The notes under the pieces were generated by a model. The model did no database searches, was not told where the DNA came from, and saw only the letters and a program-made list of their open reading frames with translations. Made by a program: the position numbers and the translations under genes. Source: Alloprevotella sp. (GTDB lineage: Bacteria > Bacteroidota > Bacteroidia > Bacteroidales > Bacteroidaceae). Taken from it: a stretch of DNA of 36,035 bases. Location of the stretch: the NCBI GenBank assembly GCA_017477205.1, contig JAFUXE010000047.1, forward strand, positions 1 through 36,035, in the 5' to 3' direction. Of this stretch, positions 15,726 through 22,767 are shown one piece after another; the stretch's first letter is position 1, and each line of letters opens with the position of its first letter.

Positions 15726-15733
15726 CAAAGATA
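15726..15733 (-). promoter_or_regulatory. -7 promoter box of the DUF4250 operon
   Basis: The minus strand reads TATCTTTG, matching TAnnTTTG, 25 bp upstream of the ATG at 15700. It likely drives the DUF4250 gene, the 15503 gene and perhaps the small membrane protein. Confidence 0.6.
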
Positions 15734-15817
15734 CAAAGAAACTCAGATATCCATTTCTCTTTTACAGAAAAAGAACAAATCACAGAAAGAATAGGCTTTG
15801 CATTTTTTTGCACCTAC

Positions 15818-15865
15818 CTTTTACCTCGTAGAAGCTTCTGACTTTTACCTGGTACAAGTTTCTGG
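15818..15865. repeat. Two tandem copies of a 24-bp repeat
   Basis: CTTTTACCTCGTAGAAGCTT and its continuation (15818-15841) is repeated with five changes at 15842-15865. It lies in the 504-bp non-coding gap 15701-16204, which also contains a terminator and a 21/22-bp repeat array. Confidence 0.6.
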
Positions 15866-15889
15866 CACCAGTCGGCTCCGACGGATAAA

Positions 15890-15927
15890 GAGGCACCGGC
15901 CTGATTTCTTGTCACGGCCGGTGCCTC
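15890..15927 (-). terminator. Terminator of the three-gene envelope operon
   Basis: GAGGCACCGGCC (15890-15901) and GGCCGGTGCCTC (15916-15927) form a perfect 12-bp stem with a 14-nt loop. Read leftward the stem is followed by TTTAT. It lies 278 bp past the last gene (16205), leaving a 3' UTR that would contain the repeat array at 16041-16160. Confidence 0.6.
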
Positions 15928-16040
15928 GCTGCAATGCCTTGCCCGTAAAGTTCGCGGGGCGCGAAGCCGATTGCCGTTCCTGCCGACGGAGAAGAGGGTC
16001 AGGAACGGTGGTTTTCCTGATATTTTCAGGCGGGTCTGTT

Positions 16041-16160
16041 TTCAATTGACCGTGGTCGATTTCAAAATTGACCGTGGTCGATTTCAAAATTGACCGTGGT
16101 CGATTTCAAATTGACCGTGGTCGATGAAAAATCTACCGCGCCCGATTTTCCATCGGCCGC
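16041..16160. repeat. Tandem 21/22-bp repeats with palindromic GACCGTGGTC core
   Basis: Equivalent positions of six units fall at 16048, 16070, 16092, 16113, 16134 and 16155, with spacings of 22, 22, 21, 21 and 21. The first four units carry TTGACCGTGGTCGAT almost unchanged; the last two are degenerate (CTACCGCGCCCGAT, TCGGCCGCGG). The core GACCGTGGTC is a near-perfect palindrome. The array is downstream of the lipocalin-like gene in its likely 3' UTR. Confidence 0.8.
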
Positions 16161-16204
16161 GGTACTTTCCGGCTCGTCCCAAATGGAGCTCCTGTTTTTT
16201 GTTT

Positions 16205-16624
16205 TTACTTCACCTTCCTGAAACGTGCCAGTTCCTCCTTGGAATCCGTGCGGTACCATGTCATTTCGGAGCGGCTGAGCTTGCGGATGTCATATTCGCC
16301 ATAGACCCGGCTTTTCCCGTCGTGCTCCTTGCCCGTAAAGATGTTCATGTGGCCGGTATAGCCTACCACGTAGTTGAGGTCTATGGTTTCCGGCTCCGCG
16401 TCGGGCCACCCGGAGACATACAGCTCGATGCGCCCCGCTGTCCGGGATTCCGGGAAGAAGGTGTATCGCTCCGTTCCCGCATCCTGGACGTCCTCGCTGT
16501 AAACCCGTTCCCAGGTCCCTGCAAGATTGTCTATGTTGTAGTCATCGTCGTCGCTGCCGCAAGAGGCGAGGGAGAAGGCGCCCAGCATCGCAAAGGCGAT
16601 ACTCCAAATCTTCATTGTTCTCAT
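16205..16624 (-). CDS. Lipocalin-like lipoprotein
   Basis: The product (139 residues from the ATG at 16624) has a lipoprotein signal (MKIWSIAFAMLGAFSLASCGS, lipobox LASC). A run of Asp residues follows, a typical surface-export signature (SDDDD) of Bacteroidetes lipoproteins. The segment LAGTWERVYSEDV and the later strands (YGEYDIRKLSRSEMTWYR) fit small lipocalin-like beta-barrel proteins of Bacteroidales that begin with 'LxGTWxxV'. Ligand unknown. It is the last gene of an operon with an outer-membrane beta-barrel protein (27 bp upstream) and another lipoprotein. ATGs at 16636 and 16615 are alternative starts. Confidence 0.7.
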   Translation of the reverse strand: MRTMKIWSIAFAMLGAFSLASCGSDDDDYNIDNLAGTWERVYSEDVQDAGTERYTFFPESRTAGRIELYVSGWPDAEPETIDLNYVVGYTGHMNIFTGKEHDGKSRVYGEYDIRKLSRSEMTWYRTDSKEELARFRKVK

Positions 16625-16651
16625 ATAATTTATCATTAATTGCTTTTACCT

Positions 16652-17239
16652 TTAGAATACATAGCCGAAACTCACATAGGGGAAGACGGCTTTGGTTACG
16701 GCATGCTTTCCGCCGAGGTTGAAACTGGGGCTGATGCCTGCGCGAAACTGGAATCCGCGTTTCGGCTGATAGCGGTAGCCGATGTTGCCAAAGAAGAAGT
16801 AGCCCCAGAGGCTGTGCTTGGCTTCTCCGGCATATTCATACTCGTAATGAGGTATGCCGTCTTCCTCGCCAACCTGCCTCATGTTCCACGTATCGTACTT
16901 TTCCGTGTAGTAGCCCAGGTTCAGGCCGAGCCCGAGGTCAAGTTTGCTTCGCTTCTTGCCCAAGAGGTAGTTGATTTCCAGGGGAACGTCCGGGCCGCGA
17001 AGCGATTTCGAGCCGGAGAACATGCTGTACTCCTTGGAATAGGTATAGCCCAAGCCTATGCGGTAGCCCCAGGGAGAATCGGTCTTAAACCGTGCGTCGT
17101 AGCTGACTCCCACGCCGTTTGATGCGCCGAGCAGTTCCAGGTAAATGCTTCGGCCGGGCGCTTCGGTTGCCTGCTGGGCCACCGCGCCGGACGACACGAC
17201 GGCGGCGAAGACAATGGCTGCTAATCTGAAATGCTTCAT
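16652..17239 (-). CDS. Small outer-membrane beta-barrel protein
   Basis: The 195-residue protein has a signal peptide (MKHFRLAAIVFAAVVSSGAVAQ) and then repeated amphipathic strands rich in Gly, Tyr and Phe (YRIGLGYTYSKEYS, GLGLNLGYYTEKY, FFFGNIGYRYQP, FQFRAGISPSFNLGG). It ends in an aromatic C-terminal strand (FPYVSFGYVF). This is typical of an eight-stranded-type barrel of the OmpW/'outer membrane beta-barrel' class. Its ATG overlaps the stop of the upstream lipoprotein gene by four bases, so the pair is coupled and probably acts together at the outer membrane. The function is unknown. Confidence 0.75.
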   Translation of the reverse strand: MKHFRLAAIVFAAVVSSGAVAQQATEAPGRSIYLELLGASNGVGVSYDARFKTDSPWGYRIGLGYTYSKEYSMFSGSKSLRGPDVPLEINYLLGKKRSKLDLGLGLNLGYYTEKYDTWNMRQVGEEDGIPHYEYEYAGEAKHSLWGYFFFGNIGYRYQPKRGFQFRAGISPSFNLGGKHAVTKAVFPYVSFGYVF

Positions 17240-17667
17240 TTATTTGCAAACTGCTTGAACTTGAACGAATGGAAGATGTCGCCTGCGGTAACCGTCAGCC
17301 GGAGCGGCCTTTCCTCTTTTGTATCATTGGCCTTGAAAACGACCTTGAGCTTGTTCCCGCTCATCTCGGCCTTGAACCAATCCGTCGTTATCGTATGGTA
17401 GTCGTTCGCCTCGCGGGGAGGGAAACAGTACTCTCCGTTCGACTCAGCCTCCTGCATCCAGGGGGCCGAATAGTTCCGGCAGGAGAAAGTAAACTCCGCC
17501 CCTGCCTGCGGGACATCGTAAACGCCGTCGGTCACCTGTACCGGCACTTCGGCTTTCCAAACCATAGGGTCCCAATCTCCATCTTTTTTCTCTTCGCTGC
17601 AAGAGTTGAGGGCGAGAACAGCGACCGCCATCACGAGGATGCTTCTCCAAATCTTCTGGTGTTTCAT
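17236..17667 (-). CDS. BACON-like lipoprotein
   Basis: The 143-residue product has a lipoprotein signal (MKHQKIWRSILVMAVAVLAL, then NSC) followed by charged residues (SEEKKDGDWD). The rest is a single beta-sandwich-like domain: VDVPQAG-type turn, FTFSCRNYSAPWM, then LKVVFKANDTKEERPLRLTV and HSFKFKQFA. That is the order seen in BACON domains ('vxaxxNxtxxxRxaxixv...vxQxg'). BACON domains often bind carbohydrate or mucin, but that is family knowledge and not shown here. It is the first gene of the three-gene envelope operon. No clear promoter box is seen upstream. Confidence 0.65.
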   Translation of the reverse strand: MKHQKIWRSILVMAVAVLALNSCSEEKKDGDWDPMVWKAEVPVQVTDGVYDVPQAGAEFTFSCRNYSAPWMQEAESNGEYCFPPREANDYHTITTDWFKAEMSGNKLKVVFKANDTKEERPLRLTVTAGDIFHSFKFKQFANK

Positions 17668-17944
17668 TTTCTTTGTTTTTAATGATCTCCATCTAATAAA
17701 ACGCCGAAAGCCGGAGTTTCTTGCATCGCCAGTCGTTAATTATTCCTAATTGCCCTTATTCTTGGACGGGCCAAGCGGAAAAAGTCCCTGCCGCTGTCTC
17801 CTTTTCTGTAGTTCGTTGTTTTTGGTTGACTACTTTCAGCCTTATTGGTAATGTAGGTTGACCTTGCTTGATACTTAATGTTACTTTCAGTTGACTGTAT
17901 TCTCATTCGCCCGCGGAAGAGATGGTATATTTTTCCTTGCTTCT

Positions 17945-17976
17945 TTTGTTCCGCTTTCAATAATTTTATATATTTG
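17945..17976 (+). promoter_or_regulatory. Full consensus promoter of the MntA/HepT pair
   Basis: TTTG (17945-17948), a 20-bp spacer and TATATTTG (17969-17976) match the Bacteroidetes sigma-ABfr promoter exactly. The ATG at 18028 is 51 bp downstream. The rest of the 360-bp gap 17668-18027 holds partial direct repeats (TACTTTCAG, GGTTGAC) but no convincing gene. Confidence 0.8.
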
Positions 17977-18027
17977 CACGCGGAAGCGTGCGGCAAACAC
18001 ATGCGACAAACAAATAATAGCAGGACA

Positions 18028-18327
18028 ATGAGTACACAGACAATGACACTGCAGATAGCAGAGTATTTCAAGACGCAGCCCGTTTTGAAGGCATGGCTCT
18101 TTGGCTCCTATTCACGTGGCGAGCAGCATGCAGGCTCCGATGTCGATATTCTGATATTGCCAGACAAGTCACAGCATTTCAGCCTTTTCACCCTCAGTGA
18201 AATCTATGAGGATCTAAAGGAGTTACTGGGATGTGAAGTTGACGTGATTACCGTTGGCGGCTTGATGCCCTTTGCCCGCGAGAGTGCCGACCGGGATAAA
18301 ATCCTGATTTATGAGAGAGCAGCGTAA
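18028..18327 (+). CDS. mntA: MntA-type nucleotidyltransferase antitoxin
   Basis: The 99-residue protein is a minimal nucleotidyltransferase. GSYSRGEQ at residues 26-33 and SDVD at 37-40 form the GSx10DxD catalytic signature, with Asp38 and Asp40 as metal ligands. In the MntA/HepT (type VII) toxin-antitoxin systems this protein transfers AMP to a tyrosine of the HEPN toxin and silences it. Its stop lies 17 bp inside the next gene, which encodes such a HEPN protein, supporting that assignment. The start is the ATG at 18028; an in-frame ATG at 18001 is possible. A consensus promoter precedes it. Confidence 0.85.
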   Translation: MSTQTMTLQIAEYFKTQPVLKAWLFGSYSRGEQHAGSDVDILILPDKSQHFSLFTLSEIYEDLKELLGCEVDVITVGGLMPFARESADRDKILIYERAA

Positions 18328-18658
18328 CGACCCCAAGCGCCTGAAGGACATCCTGCAGGCTATTGACACGATATTCGAGTATGTCGGAAGTCGTGGCATG
18401 GAAGAGTTTCTTGCCGATAAGAGATCGTATCATGCTGTTATCTACAACATCATGATTATCGGCGAGGCCGCCAACATGCTGACCTTTGAGTTTCGTGAGG
18501 CTCACAGCGACTTGAAATGGAGGCAGATTACGAACATGCGCAACTTCCTGATTCACGGCTACCATAACGTGGAAGAAGACTTGGTCTGGGAGGCCATCTC
18601 CGTTGACCTTCTGCCTATCCGTGAGAAAATCGCGAAGTATTTGGAAGAAATAGAATAA
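18311..18658 (+). CDS. hepT: HepT-type HEPN toxin (DUF86)
   Basis: The 115-residue all-helical protein shows the HEPN RNase signature Rx4HxY at residues 77-84 (Arg77, His82, Tyr84 within RNFLIHGY). The DUF86 features 'IxEAAN' (IIGEAANML) and a preceding AVIYN helix are also present. HepT toxins cut tRNA or mRNA until a partner nucleotidyltransferase modifies the tyrosine of this motif. The gene overlaps mntA by 17 bp in another frame, the usual arrangement. All signature residues are intact, so the pair is likely functional. It could help stabilise the locus or defend against phage. Confidence 0.87.
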   Translation: MREQRNDPKRLKDILQAIDTIFEYVGSRGMEEFLADKRSYHAVIYNIMIIGEAANMLTFEFREAHSDLKWRQITNMRNFLIHGYHNVEEDLVWEAISVDLLPIREKIAKYLEEIE

Positions 18659-18715
18659 CAAAAGTAACGAACTAAAAACGTAAACAAGAAACAGAGAGCA
18701 ATAAACAGTACATCG

Positions 18716-18745
18716 GGATGGCGCCGCACTAGGTGCGACCTATCC
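18716..18745. other. Small hairpin downstream of hepT
   Basis: GGAT (18716-18719) and ATCC (18742-18745) enclose CGCAC (18725-18729) and GTGCG (18733-18737) with a TAG loop. There is no T-run. It sits in the 361-bp gap between hepT and the small membrane protein, ahead of the larger structure at 18861-18977. Confidence 0.45.
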
Positions 18746-18860
18746 ACAGGACACGTTATCGGGCGCAAGCCTAAACAATTAACAGAATAATCAACTTACA
18801 GGTTAGCGTTCCTGTTCGTACTTATTGAAATATGGATTTGAGCTTTTGCTCTTGTTCTTT

Positions 18861-18977
18861 CAAGCTGAATACCGCCAAACATTCATAGCAAGGACAAGCA
18901 GACAAAAGGCTCACGTCGTAAGGCGTGGGCTGTTTGTGCTTGTTGCTATAACGGTCACTTGGCGGTAACCGAGCTTG
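18861..18977 (+). ncRNA. Candidate structured RNA or mobile-element end: five nested stems
   Basis: Five stems nest without conflict. They are CAAGCT 18861-18866 with AGCTTG 18972-18977; TACCGCCAA 18870-18878 with TTGGCGGTA 18959-18967; ATAGCA 18885-18890 and ACAAGC 18894-18899 with GCTTGTTGCTAT 18938-18949; ACAAA 18902-18906 with TTTGT 18933-18937; and GCTCACG 18909-18915 with CGTGGGC 18924-18930 (one G-U pair). An extra small hairpin, GAGC-TTTT-GCTC, precedes it at 18840-18851. The gene for a small membrane protein begins 43 bp downstream, so it could be that gene's leader. No known riboswitch is recognised. Confidence 0.5.
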
Positions 18978-19019
18978 AGATAAGCATCGAACGGTTCCTC
19001 GCCTTTTATGTGTGTTACT

Positions 19020-19313
19020 ATGGATTTTCTCAAAAACATCGACCTCAACAAACTATGTAGGATTATAGATTACGTAGCTGTCTTTGCATTCGTATTAGGA
19101 GTTATTGCTTCTTTGGTACTTGGTATTCATAAAGATGGCCCGGGACAATACGCAGAAACAGTTTTCGATTGGACGATCATCATAAGCGGGGTTTGCATAT
19201 CCTTCCTCGATTGTTTATTTCTTCTTTTCCTGTCGCGTGTTGGTGATGCCATAGACGATATCCGAAATAAGTATGTTTATGTTCCTGCAACAGACGCTCA
19301 AGAGGTTGAGTAA
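19020..19313 (+). CDS. Small two-helix membrane protein
   Basis: The product (97 residues from the ATG at 19020; an ATG at 19008 adds four) has two hydrophobic segments. One is at about residues 16-37 (VAVFAFVLGVIASLVLG) and the other at 52-72 (IIISGVCISFLDCLFLLFL), separated by a short polar loop. An acidic C-terminal tail contains DAIDDIRNKY. It resembles unnamed Bacteroidales inner-membrane proteins associated with mobile or defence loci. It follows a large nested inverted repeat that may form its mRNA leader. The function is unknown. Confidence 0.6.
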   Translation: MDFLKNIDLNKLCRIIDYVAVFAFVLGVIASLVLGIHKDGPGQYAETVFDWTIIISGVCISFLDCLFLLFLSRVGDAIDDIRNKYVYVPATDAQEVE

Positions 19314-19336
19314 TTACCATGTGTTGAGTCCCAAAT

Positions 19337-19360
19337 GTTTGTCCCAAATTTAGGACAAAC
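19337..19360 (+). terminator. Hairpin after the small membrane protein gene
   Basis: GTTTGTCC (19337-19344) pairs perfectly with GGACAAAC (19353-19360). No T-run follows, so termination is uncertain. From here to 19540 I see only an open frame on the plus strand (about 19415-19545, TAELLKNQLLTEVISFVRPG) with no start. It may be an eroded gene end. Confidence 0.45.
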
Positions 19361-19540
19361 ACTCACAACTAATTTGATGTGCAGGTGATAGTTATTGTTT
19401 GACGGCAATAATGACGACAGCAAATATTCGACACTACCGATTCGCATAGTGTTGACTTCACTACGGCTGAGCTGCTAAAGAACCAACTGTTAACTGAAGT
19501 CATATCCTTCGTCCGCCCCGGGCCCGAGTCTCCTATGGGA

Positions 19541-20164
19541 CTACCGGATAAAGTGCATGGGTTGCCACTCCTCGCGCTCCGGATAGTCAGGATGGCCGTC
19601 GGCATGAATCTTCTTCAGCATCCAGGCCATATTGCTGGCCATCGTCCTCATGGTCTGCATTCCCTCCGTGTCAAGGGCGGCCTGCCCTTCCTCGCGACCA
19701 TAGACGATGTTCCAGTACTGCGAGGTGACCACCGGCATGTTCATCATCTGGAAGGGCATGTTCATCGTCTGGTAGGCTGCGGTGGCACCTCCACGACGGC
19801 ATACGCAGACGGCGGCGGCGGGCTTGTTCACCACCTTTTCCCCTGCCGAGAAGAACATGCGCTGAACAAGCGAGAGCACGGAGCCGCCCGGCTGACCGTA
19901 ATAGACCGGCGAGCCGACGACAAGGGCATCTGCCGTGTCGAGCTTCTCGGAGATACGGTTGCACACGTCGTCGTCGAACACGCAGCGTCCCAGCTGCCTG
20001 ACTTTGCACTGGCCGCAGGCGATGCAGCCCCGGACGGCCTTTGTGCCTATCTGTACAATCTCCGTTTCAATCCCCTGCTGTTCCAGCGTCTTTGCCGCTT
20101 CGCTCAGCGCAAGGAATGTGTTGCCCGTCCTGCGGGGGCTTCCGTTTATTAGCAATACCTTCAT
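19541..20164 (-). CDS. NADPH-dependent FMN reductase / flavodoxin-family protein
   Basis: The 207-residue protein starts at the ATG at 20164 with MKVLLINGSPRRTGNTFLAL. That is the strand plus phosphate loop (GSPRxxGNT) of FMN-dependent NAD(P)H oxidoreductases. A Cys-rich segment, GCIACGQCKVRQLGRC, resembles the CxxCxxC insert of iron-sulfur flavoproteins. The second FMN contact is GSPVYYGQPGG. Typical length is 180-210 residues. Such enzymes reduce quinones, nitro compounds or serve as iron-sulfur flavoproteins in the cytoplasm. The upstream gene on the other strand (20448) is not functionally related by sequence. Confidence 0.9.
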   Translation of the reverse strand: MKVLLINGSPRRTGNTFLALSEAAKTLEQQGIETEIVQIGTKAVRGCIACGQCKVRQLGRCVFDDDVCNRISEKLDTADALVVGSPVYYGQPGGSVLSLVQRMFFSAGEKVVNKPAAAVCVCRRGGATAAYQTMNMPFQMMNMPVVTSQYWNIVYGREEGQAALDTEGMQTMRTMASNMAWMLKKIHADGHPDYPEREEWQPMHFIR

Positions 20165-20271
20165 AAGTCCGTTATGTATTTGGTTTCCGTGCGCAAAAAC
20201 AGTCAAAAGGTTGTACTTCTAACATTTCCATTACTGAAAAAGGGAAATAATCATTCTATGCAAAAACGGCC

Positions 20272-20313
20272 GTTTGTCAAGGATAGACAAATATATGCTC
20301 AATATCGACAATG
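20272..20313 (+). promoter_or_regulatory. 42-bp operator, site 1 (upstream of the 20448 lipoprotein)
   Basis: The element consists of an inverted repeat TTTGT (20273-20277) n9 ACAAA (20287-20291) and a downstream half ending AATATCGACAATG (20301-20313). The same 42-bp arrangement, ungapped, recurs at 24710-24751 and 26061-26102 in the opposite orientation, always pointing toward its gene. It ends exactly 20 bp before the -7 box at 20334, so it abuts or overlaps the -33 region. AraC-family proteins bind two such half-sites next to a promoter; this is inferred. Confidence 0.75.
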
Positions 20314-20333
20314 GCGCATTCAAAGAGAACCCG

Positions 20334-20417
20334 TAACTTTGCGGCAACAAACCAACGTTTTCGTTCAGCCAGAAGAGCAGACCAAGCTTGCTTAAAGTCT
20401 GCCTTGGCGAGAAAACG
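20334..20417 (+). promoter_or_regulatory. -7 box and folded leader of the 20448 gene
   Basis: TAACTTTG at 20334-20341 matches the -7 consensus. The roughly 100-nt leader contains two nested stems: CGTTTTC (20356-20362) with GAAAACG (20411-20417), and GCAGAC (20377-20382) with GTCTGC (20397-20402). The leader may affect mRNA stability or translation. Confidence 0.6.
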
Positions 20418-20447
20418 ACTATATTTATATGAACCTGTATACTTACA

Positions 20448-21485
20448 ATGAAAACAAAGACTATCTTTTTTGCAGTGGCCTGCGCGCTGGTGGTTCCCAG
20501 CTGCGGGCAGAAGAAAGTCCTGGCCGAGGGCGCGGCGGATGCGCAGCCGGCCGGGCAAGTGGAGGACGCGGGGACGTTCACCGTCAGTGAAATCAGCGAC
20601 GGATGGAAGGGGAAGGAGATCCCTGTGGAGAACGGCGGGAAGCAGCCCAGCATCGCCAAGTTGCTGGACGCCTTCAACAAGGTGTGGCCCACAGGGACCT
20701 ACGCCAACCTGCCTGCCGTGGAGCAGGGTCAGTCGCTTACTGTCTGGCAGTTTAATCGGGATTCGGGCGGTTATTCTGAGATTGACCTCCTGGAGGACTA
20801 TGCCAACGTCTGGCCGGGCGATTCTTACGAAGACCTCCTGAACTCTGCCCTCTGGCGTCGCACCAACGGGCACACGCTGCTCGGGGTCTACTTCCGTGAA
20901 CCAGAGGACCAGGACACTCCTCAGCAGGTTCTGTGCTTCTACGACTACGACCCCGCGACGCAGACCCTGAAGCCCGAGACCGACAACTTCGTGTACAAGT
21001 TCCGCCCGGCAGGAGCCCCCACACCACAGTATATACTCCCGGAGATAGGCACGGCGCTGGTGGTTCGTGAGACGGATGCCGACTATACCAGCATCTACCA
21101 CGTATTGGAATGGGACGGAATGAAGTTCTCGCTGGCGAACAGTTACGCCAGCGAAGAACTCTACGAAGCCGTTACCGGCACGTGGATGAGCGAGGACGAG
21201 GCGATGCCCTTCACCTTTAAGGCAGTTCTGGTGGGTGATGCTCCCGAAGGCATCTACGACTGCGGCATCTATGGCAGCACGGAGTATGAGGTCGAGTTCA
21301 TCAGCGCTCAGGGAATGCTGGCGTTCAGGCAAGTGCCCGACGACCCTGACTCCCTGGAGCGTCCTGCCATGATTTGCGCCTTCTACCCCACGAGGGACGG
21401 CAAGTTGCGTGGCGGCTACTACATCAGTCAGCCGGGAGGCCGCGAATGGCGCGGCATCATGACGCTGACGCGGCAAGCGGAATAG
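20448..21485 (+). CDS. Exported lipoprotein of unknown function, paralogue of the 24808-25986 protein
   Basis: The 345-residue product has a lipoprotein signal (MKTKTIFFAVACALVVPSCG, Cys19). The mature protein shares a central block with the protein encoded at 24808-25986. LWRRTNGHTLLG (about residue 134) corresponds to VWRRRNGHSLF there, and CFYDYDPATQTLKPE (about 163) to CWYDYDPATRTLTPE. The spacing between the blocks is also close. I recognise no named domain. The gene has the 42-bp operator upstream, suggesting control by the AraC-type regulators of this region. It ends at a strong bidirectional terminator. The role is probably at the cell envelope, but the substrate is unknown. Confidence 0.7.
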   Translation: MKTKTIFFAVACALVVPSCGQKKVLAEGAADAQPAGQVEDAGTFTVSEISDGWKGKEIPVENGGKQPSIAKLLDAFNKVWPTGTYANLPAVEQGQSLTVWQFNRDSGGYSEIDLLEDYANVWPGDSYEDLLNSALWRRTNGHTLLGVYFREPEDQDTPQQVLCFYDYDPATQTLKPETDNFVYKFRPAGAPTPQYILPEIGTALVVRETDADYTSIYHVLEWDGMKFSLANSYASEELYEAVTGTWMSEDEAMPFTFKAVLVGDAPEGIYDCGIYGSTEYEVEFISAQGMLAFRQVPDDPDSLERPAMICAFYPTRDGKLRGGYYISQPGGREWRGIMTLTRQAE

Positions 21486-21503
21486 CGCCACAGAACAGCG
21501 AGA

Positions 21504-21542
21504 AAAAAGCGGCGAACGCCTGGGTGGCGTTCGCCGCTTTTT
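21504..21542. terminator. Bidirectional terminator between convergent genes
   Basis: A perfect 17-bp stem (21504-21520 with 21526-21542) has a 5-nt loop and A/T-runs on both sides. It lies between the stop of the plus-strand lipoprotein gene and the end of the minus-strand secreted-protein gene. Confidence 0.88.
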
Positions 21543-21561
21543 AGTGTCAAGGTTGTGCTGT

Positions 21562-22767
21562 CTACTTCACCACGACCTTTCTGCCGTTCACGATGTTAAC
21601 ACCCTTGCCGAAGGTGCCCAGACGGCGTCCCTGGAGGTCGTAAATCGTACCGTCTGGGGTGAGGACGGCATTGACGTCGAGGATGGATACCGGACCTTCC
21701 TGGGGCACGATCTTAATCTGGTAGATCACCAGGCCGCCTTCAATGGCTCCGCCCACGGGAGCGCGACGGCTGCGTGCGCCGGCTGCCGAGCTGATGCCCG
21801 GATAGATGAACATCCAGGTGTCGTTGGTCTCGTTGTACTCGATATGAACCGTACCGCGAGTGCTCTGCACGTAGTTCTCAAGCGTTTCGTTGCCCTTGAT
21901 TACGTTCATCACGTAGTCGCCGTAGGTTGCGATGTCGATGTCAACGTAGCCCTTGCCGCCAGCCAGCAGGAAATAGAAGCCCTTGAAGGCCTCGAAGGCA
22001 GTCGTGCCGGGTGCGACCGTCTCCAGCAGGTCCTTCACCTCGTCGGTTGTCATGGTCGAGGTCATGGTGATGCTGCCTTCCTCTGTGTTCACGATGTCTT
22101 CCTCGCCAAGCGACATGACGATGCCGCTCTCCGAAGTCGTGACTTCACCCGGCTGTGCCTCGTCGGCAGGCGTTTCAACCACCTCTTCTGTGATAGGCTC
22201 AACGGGTTCTTGCAATTCGATAACGACTTTCAATTGTTCAGAAGCGGGTGCCCAGTAGTCGTCGCCTGCGAAGCTGACGGTGATGATGGCCTCGCCTGCT
22301 GCGGCAGCATGGAGCACGGCATTGTCGTCAACATAGATGCCTTCAGTGTCGGAAGACCAAGTGACGGGCGACACGTCATCCAGGTTCATGAAGATGCACT
22401 TTGCAGGAATATCGACCACCAGAGGATACTGGAAGTCGCCGTCCATCTGCTCCTGAGTGAGTCTGAGCATGAAGGGAACGACCAGGCCATAGTTGCCGAA
22501 GGAGAGACGCGGCGTGGGCTTCGTTACAATGATGCGGTAGGAAGCGGTCTTGGCCAGGTACTGCTCGTTGCCGGCAAAGGTTGCGCTGATGGTGGTTTCG
22601 CCGGGCACTCCTATTGTCACGTAACCGTTTTGGTTCACCGTAGCTACCGTTTCGTCGCTCGACGACCATGTCAGCGGCAACTGAGCGGGGTTCTCCAGTG
22701 TAGGAGCCACCAGATAGAATGCATCTCCGCGAGTCACGGTCACTTCTTCCTTGTTGAAGGCCAGCAC
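21562..22767 (-). CDS. C-terminal portion of a frameshifted secreted protein with type IX-like tail
   Basis: The 401-residue frame is the in-register continuation of the protein encoded at 22740-24197, one reading frame away. It opens with PVLAFNKEEV and an Ig-like segment of the Big_2 type (LTWSSSDETVATVNQNGYVT). A second such segment (VTWSSDTEGIYVDDNAVL) follows, then an acidic linker and a C-terminal region ending GTIYDLQGRRLGTFGKGVNI-VNGRKVVVK. The ending resembles the sorting tail of Bacteroidales proteins exported by the type IX system, which would put the protein on the cell surface. An ATG at 22767 could restart translation, but a missing base near 22760 is the simpler explanation. 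Confidence 0.75.
   Translation of the reverse strand: MLAFNKEEVTVTRGDAFYLVAPTLENPAQLPLTWSSSDETVATVNQNGYVTIGVPGETTISATFAGNEQYLAKTASYRIIVTKPTPRLSFGNYGLVVPFMLRLTQEQMDGDFQYPLVVDIPAKCIFMNLDDVSPVTWSSDTEGIYVDDNAVLHAAAAGEAIITVSFAGDDYWAPASEQLKVVIELQEPVEPITEEVVETPADEAQPGEVTTSESGIVMSLGEEDIVNTEEGSITMTSTMTTDEVKDLLETVAPGTTAFEAFKGFYFLLAGGKGYVDIDIATYGDYVMNVIKGNETLENYVQSTRGTVHIEYNETNDTWMFIYPGISSAAGARSRRAPVGGAIEGGLVIYQIKIVPQEGPVSILDVNAVLTPDGTIYDLQGRRLGTFGKGVNIVNGRKVVVK

Noticed and set aside
16041..16160. CRISPR array at the 22-bp repeats (also at 12205 and 35223)
   Set aside because: The units are directly adjacent without spacers, degenerate, and no cas genes are present.
15845..16259. Two minus-strand frames through the repeat array
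   Set aside because: The 21-22 bp period is not a multiple of three, so the apparent protein repeats (STTVN, EIDHGQ) shift frame; they are by-products of the DNA repeats.
17736..18071. A 111-residue minus-strand frame with a hydrophobic start
   Set aside because: It covers the consensus promoter and the start of mntA on the other strand, and its sequence has no coding character after the first 30 residues.
18716..18977. Integron attC site
   Set aside because: The long imperfect palindrome is attC-like in size, but the core-site sequences (GTTRRRY/RYYYAAC) are not at the ends and there is no integrase.
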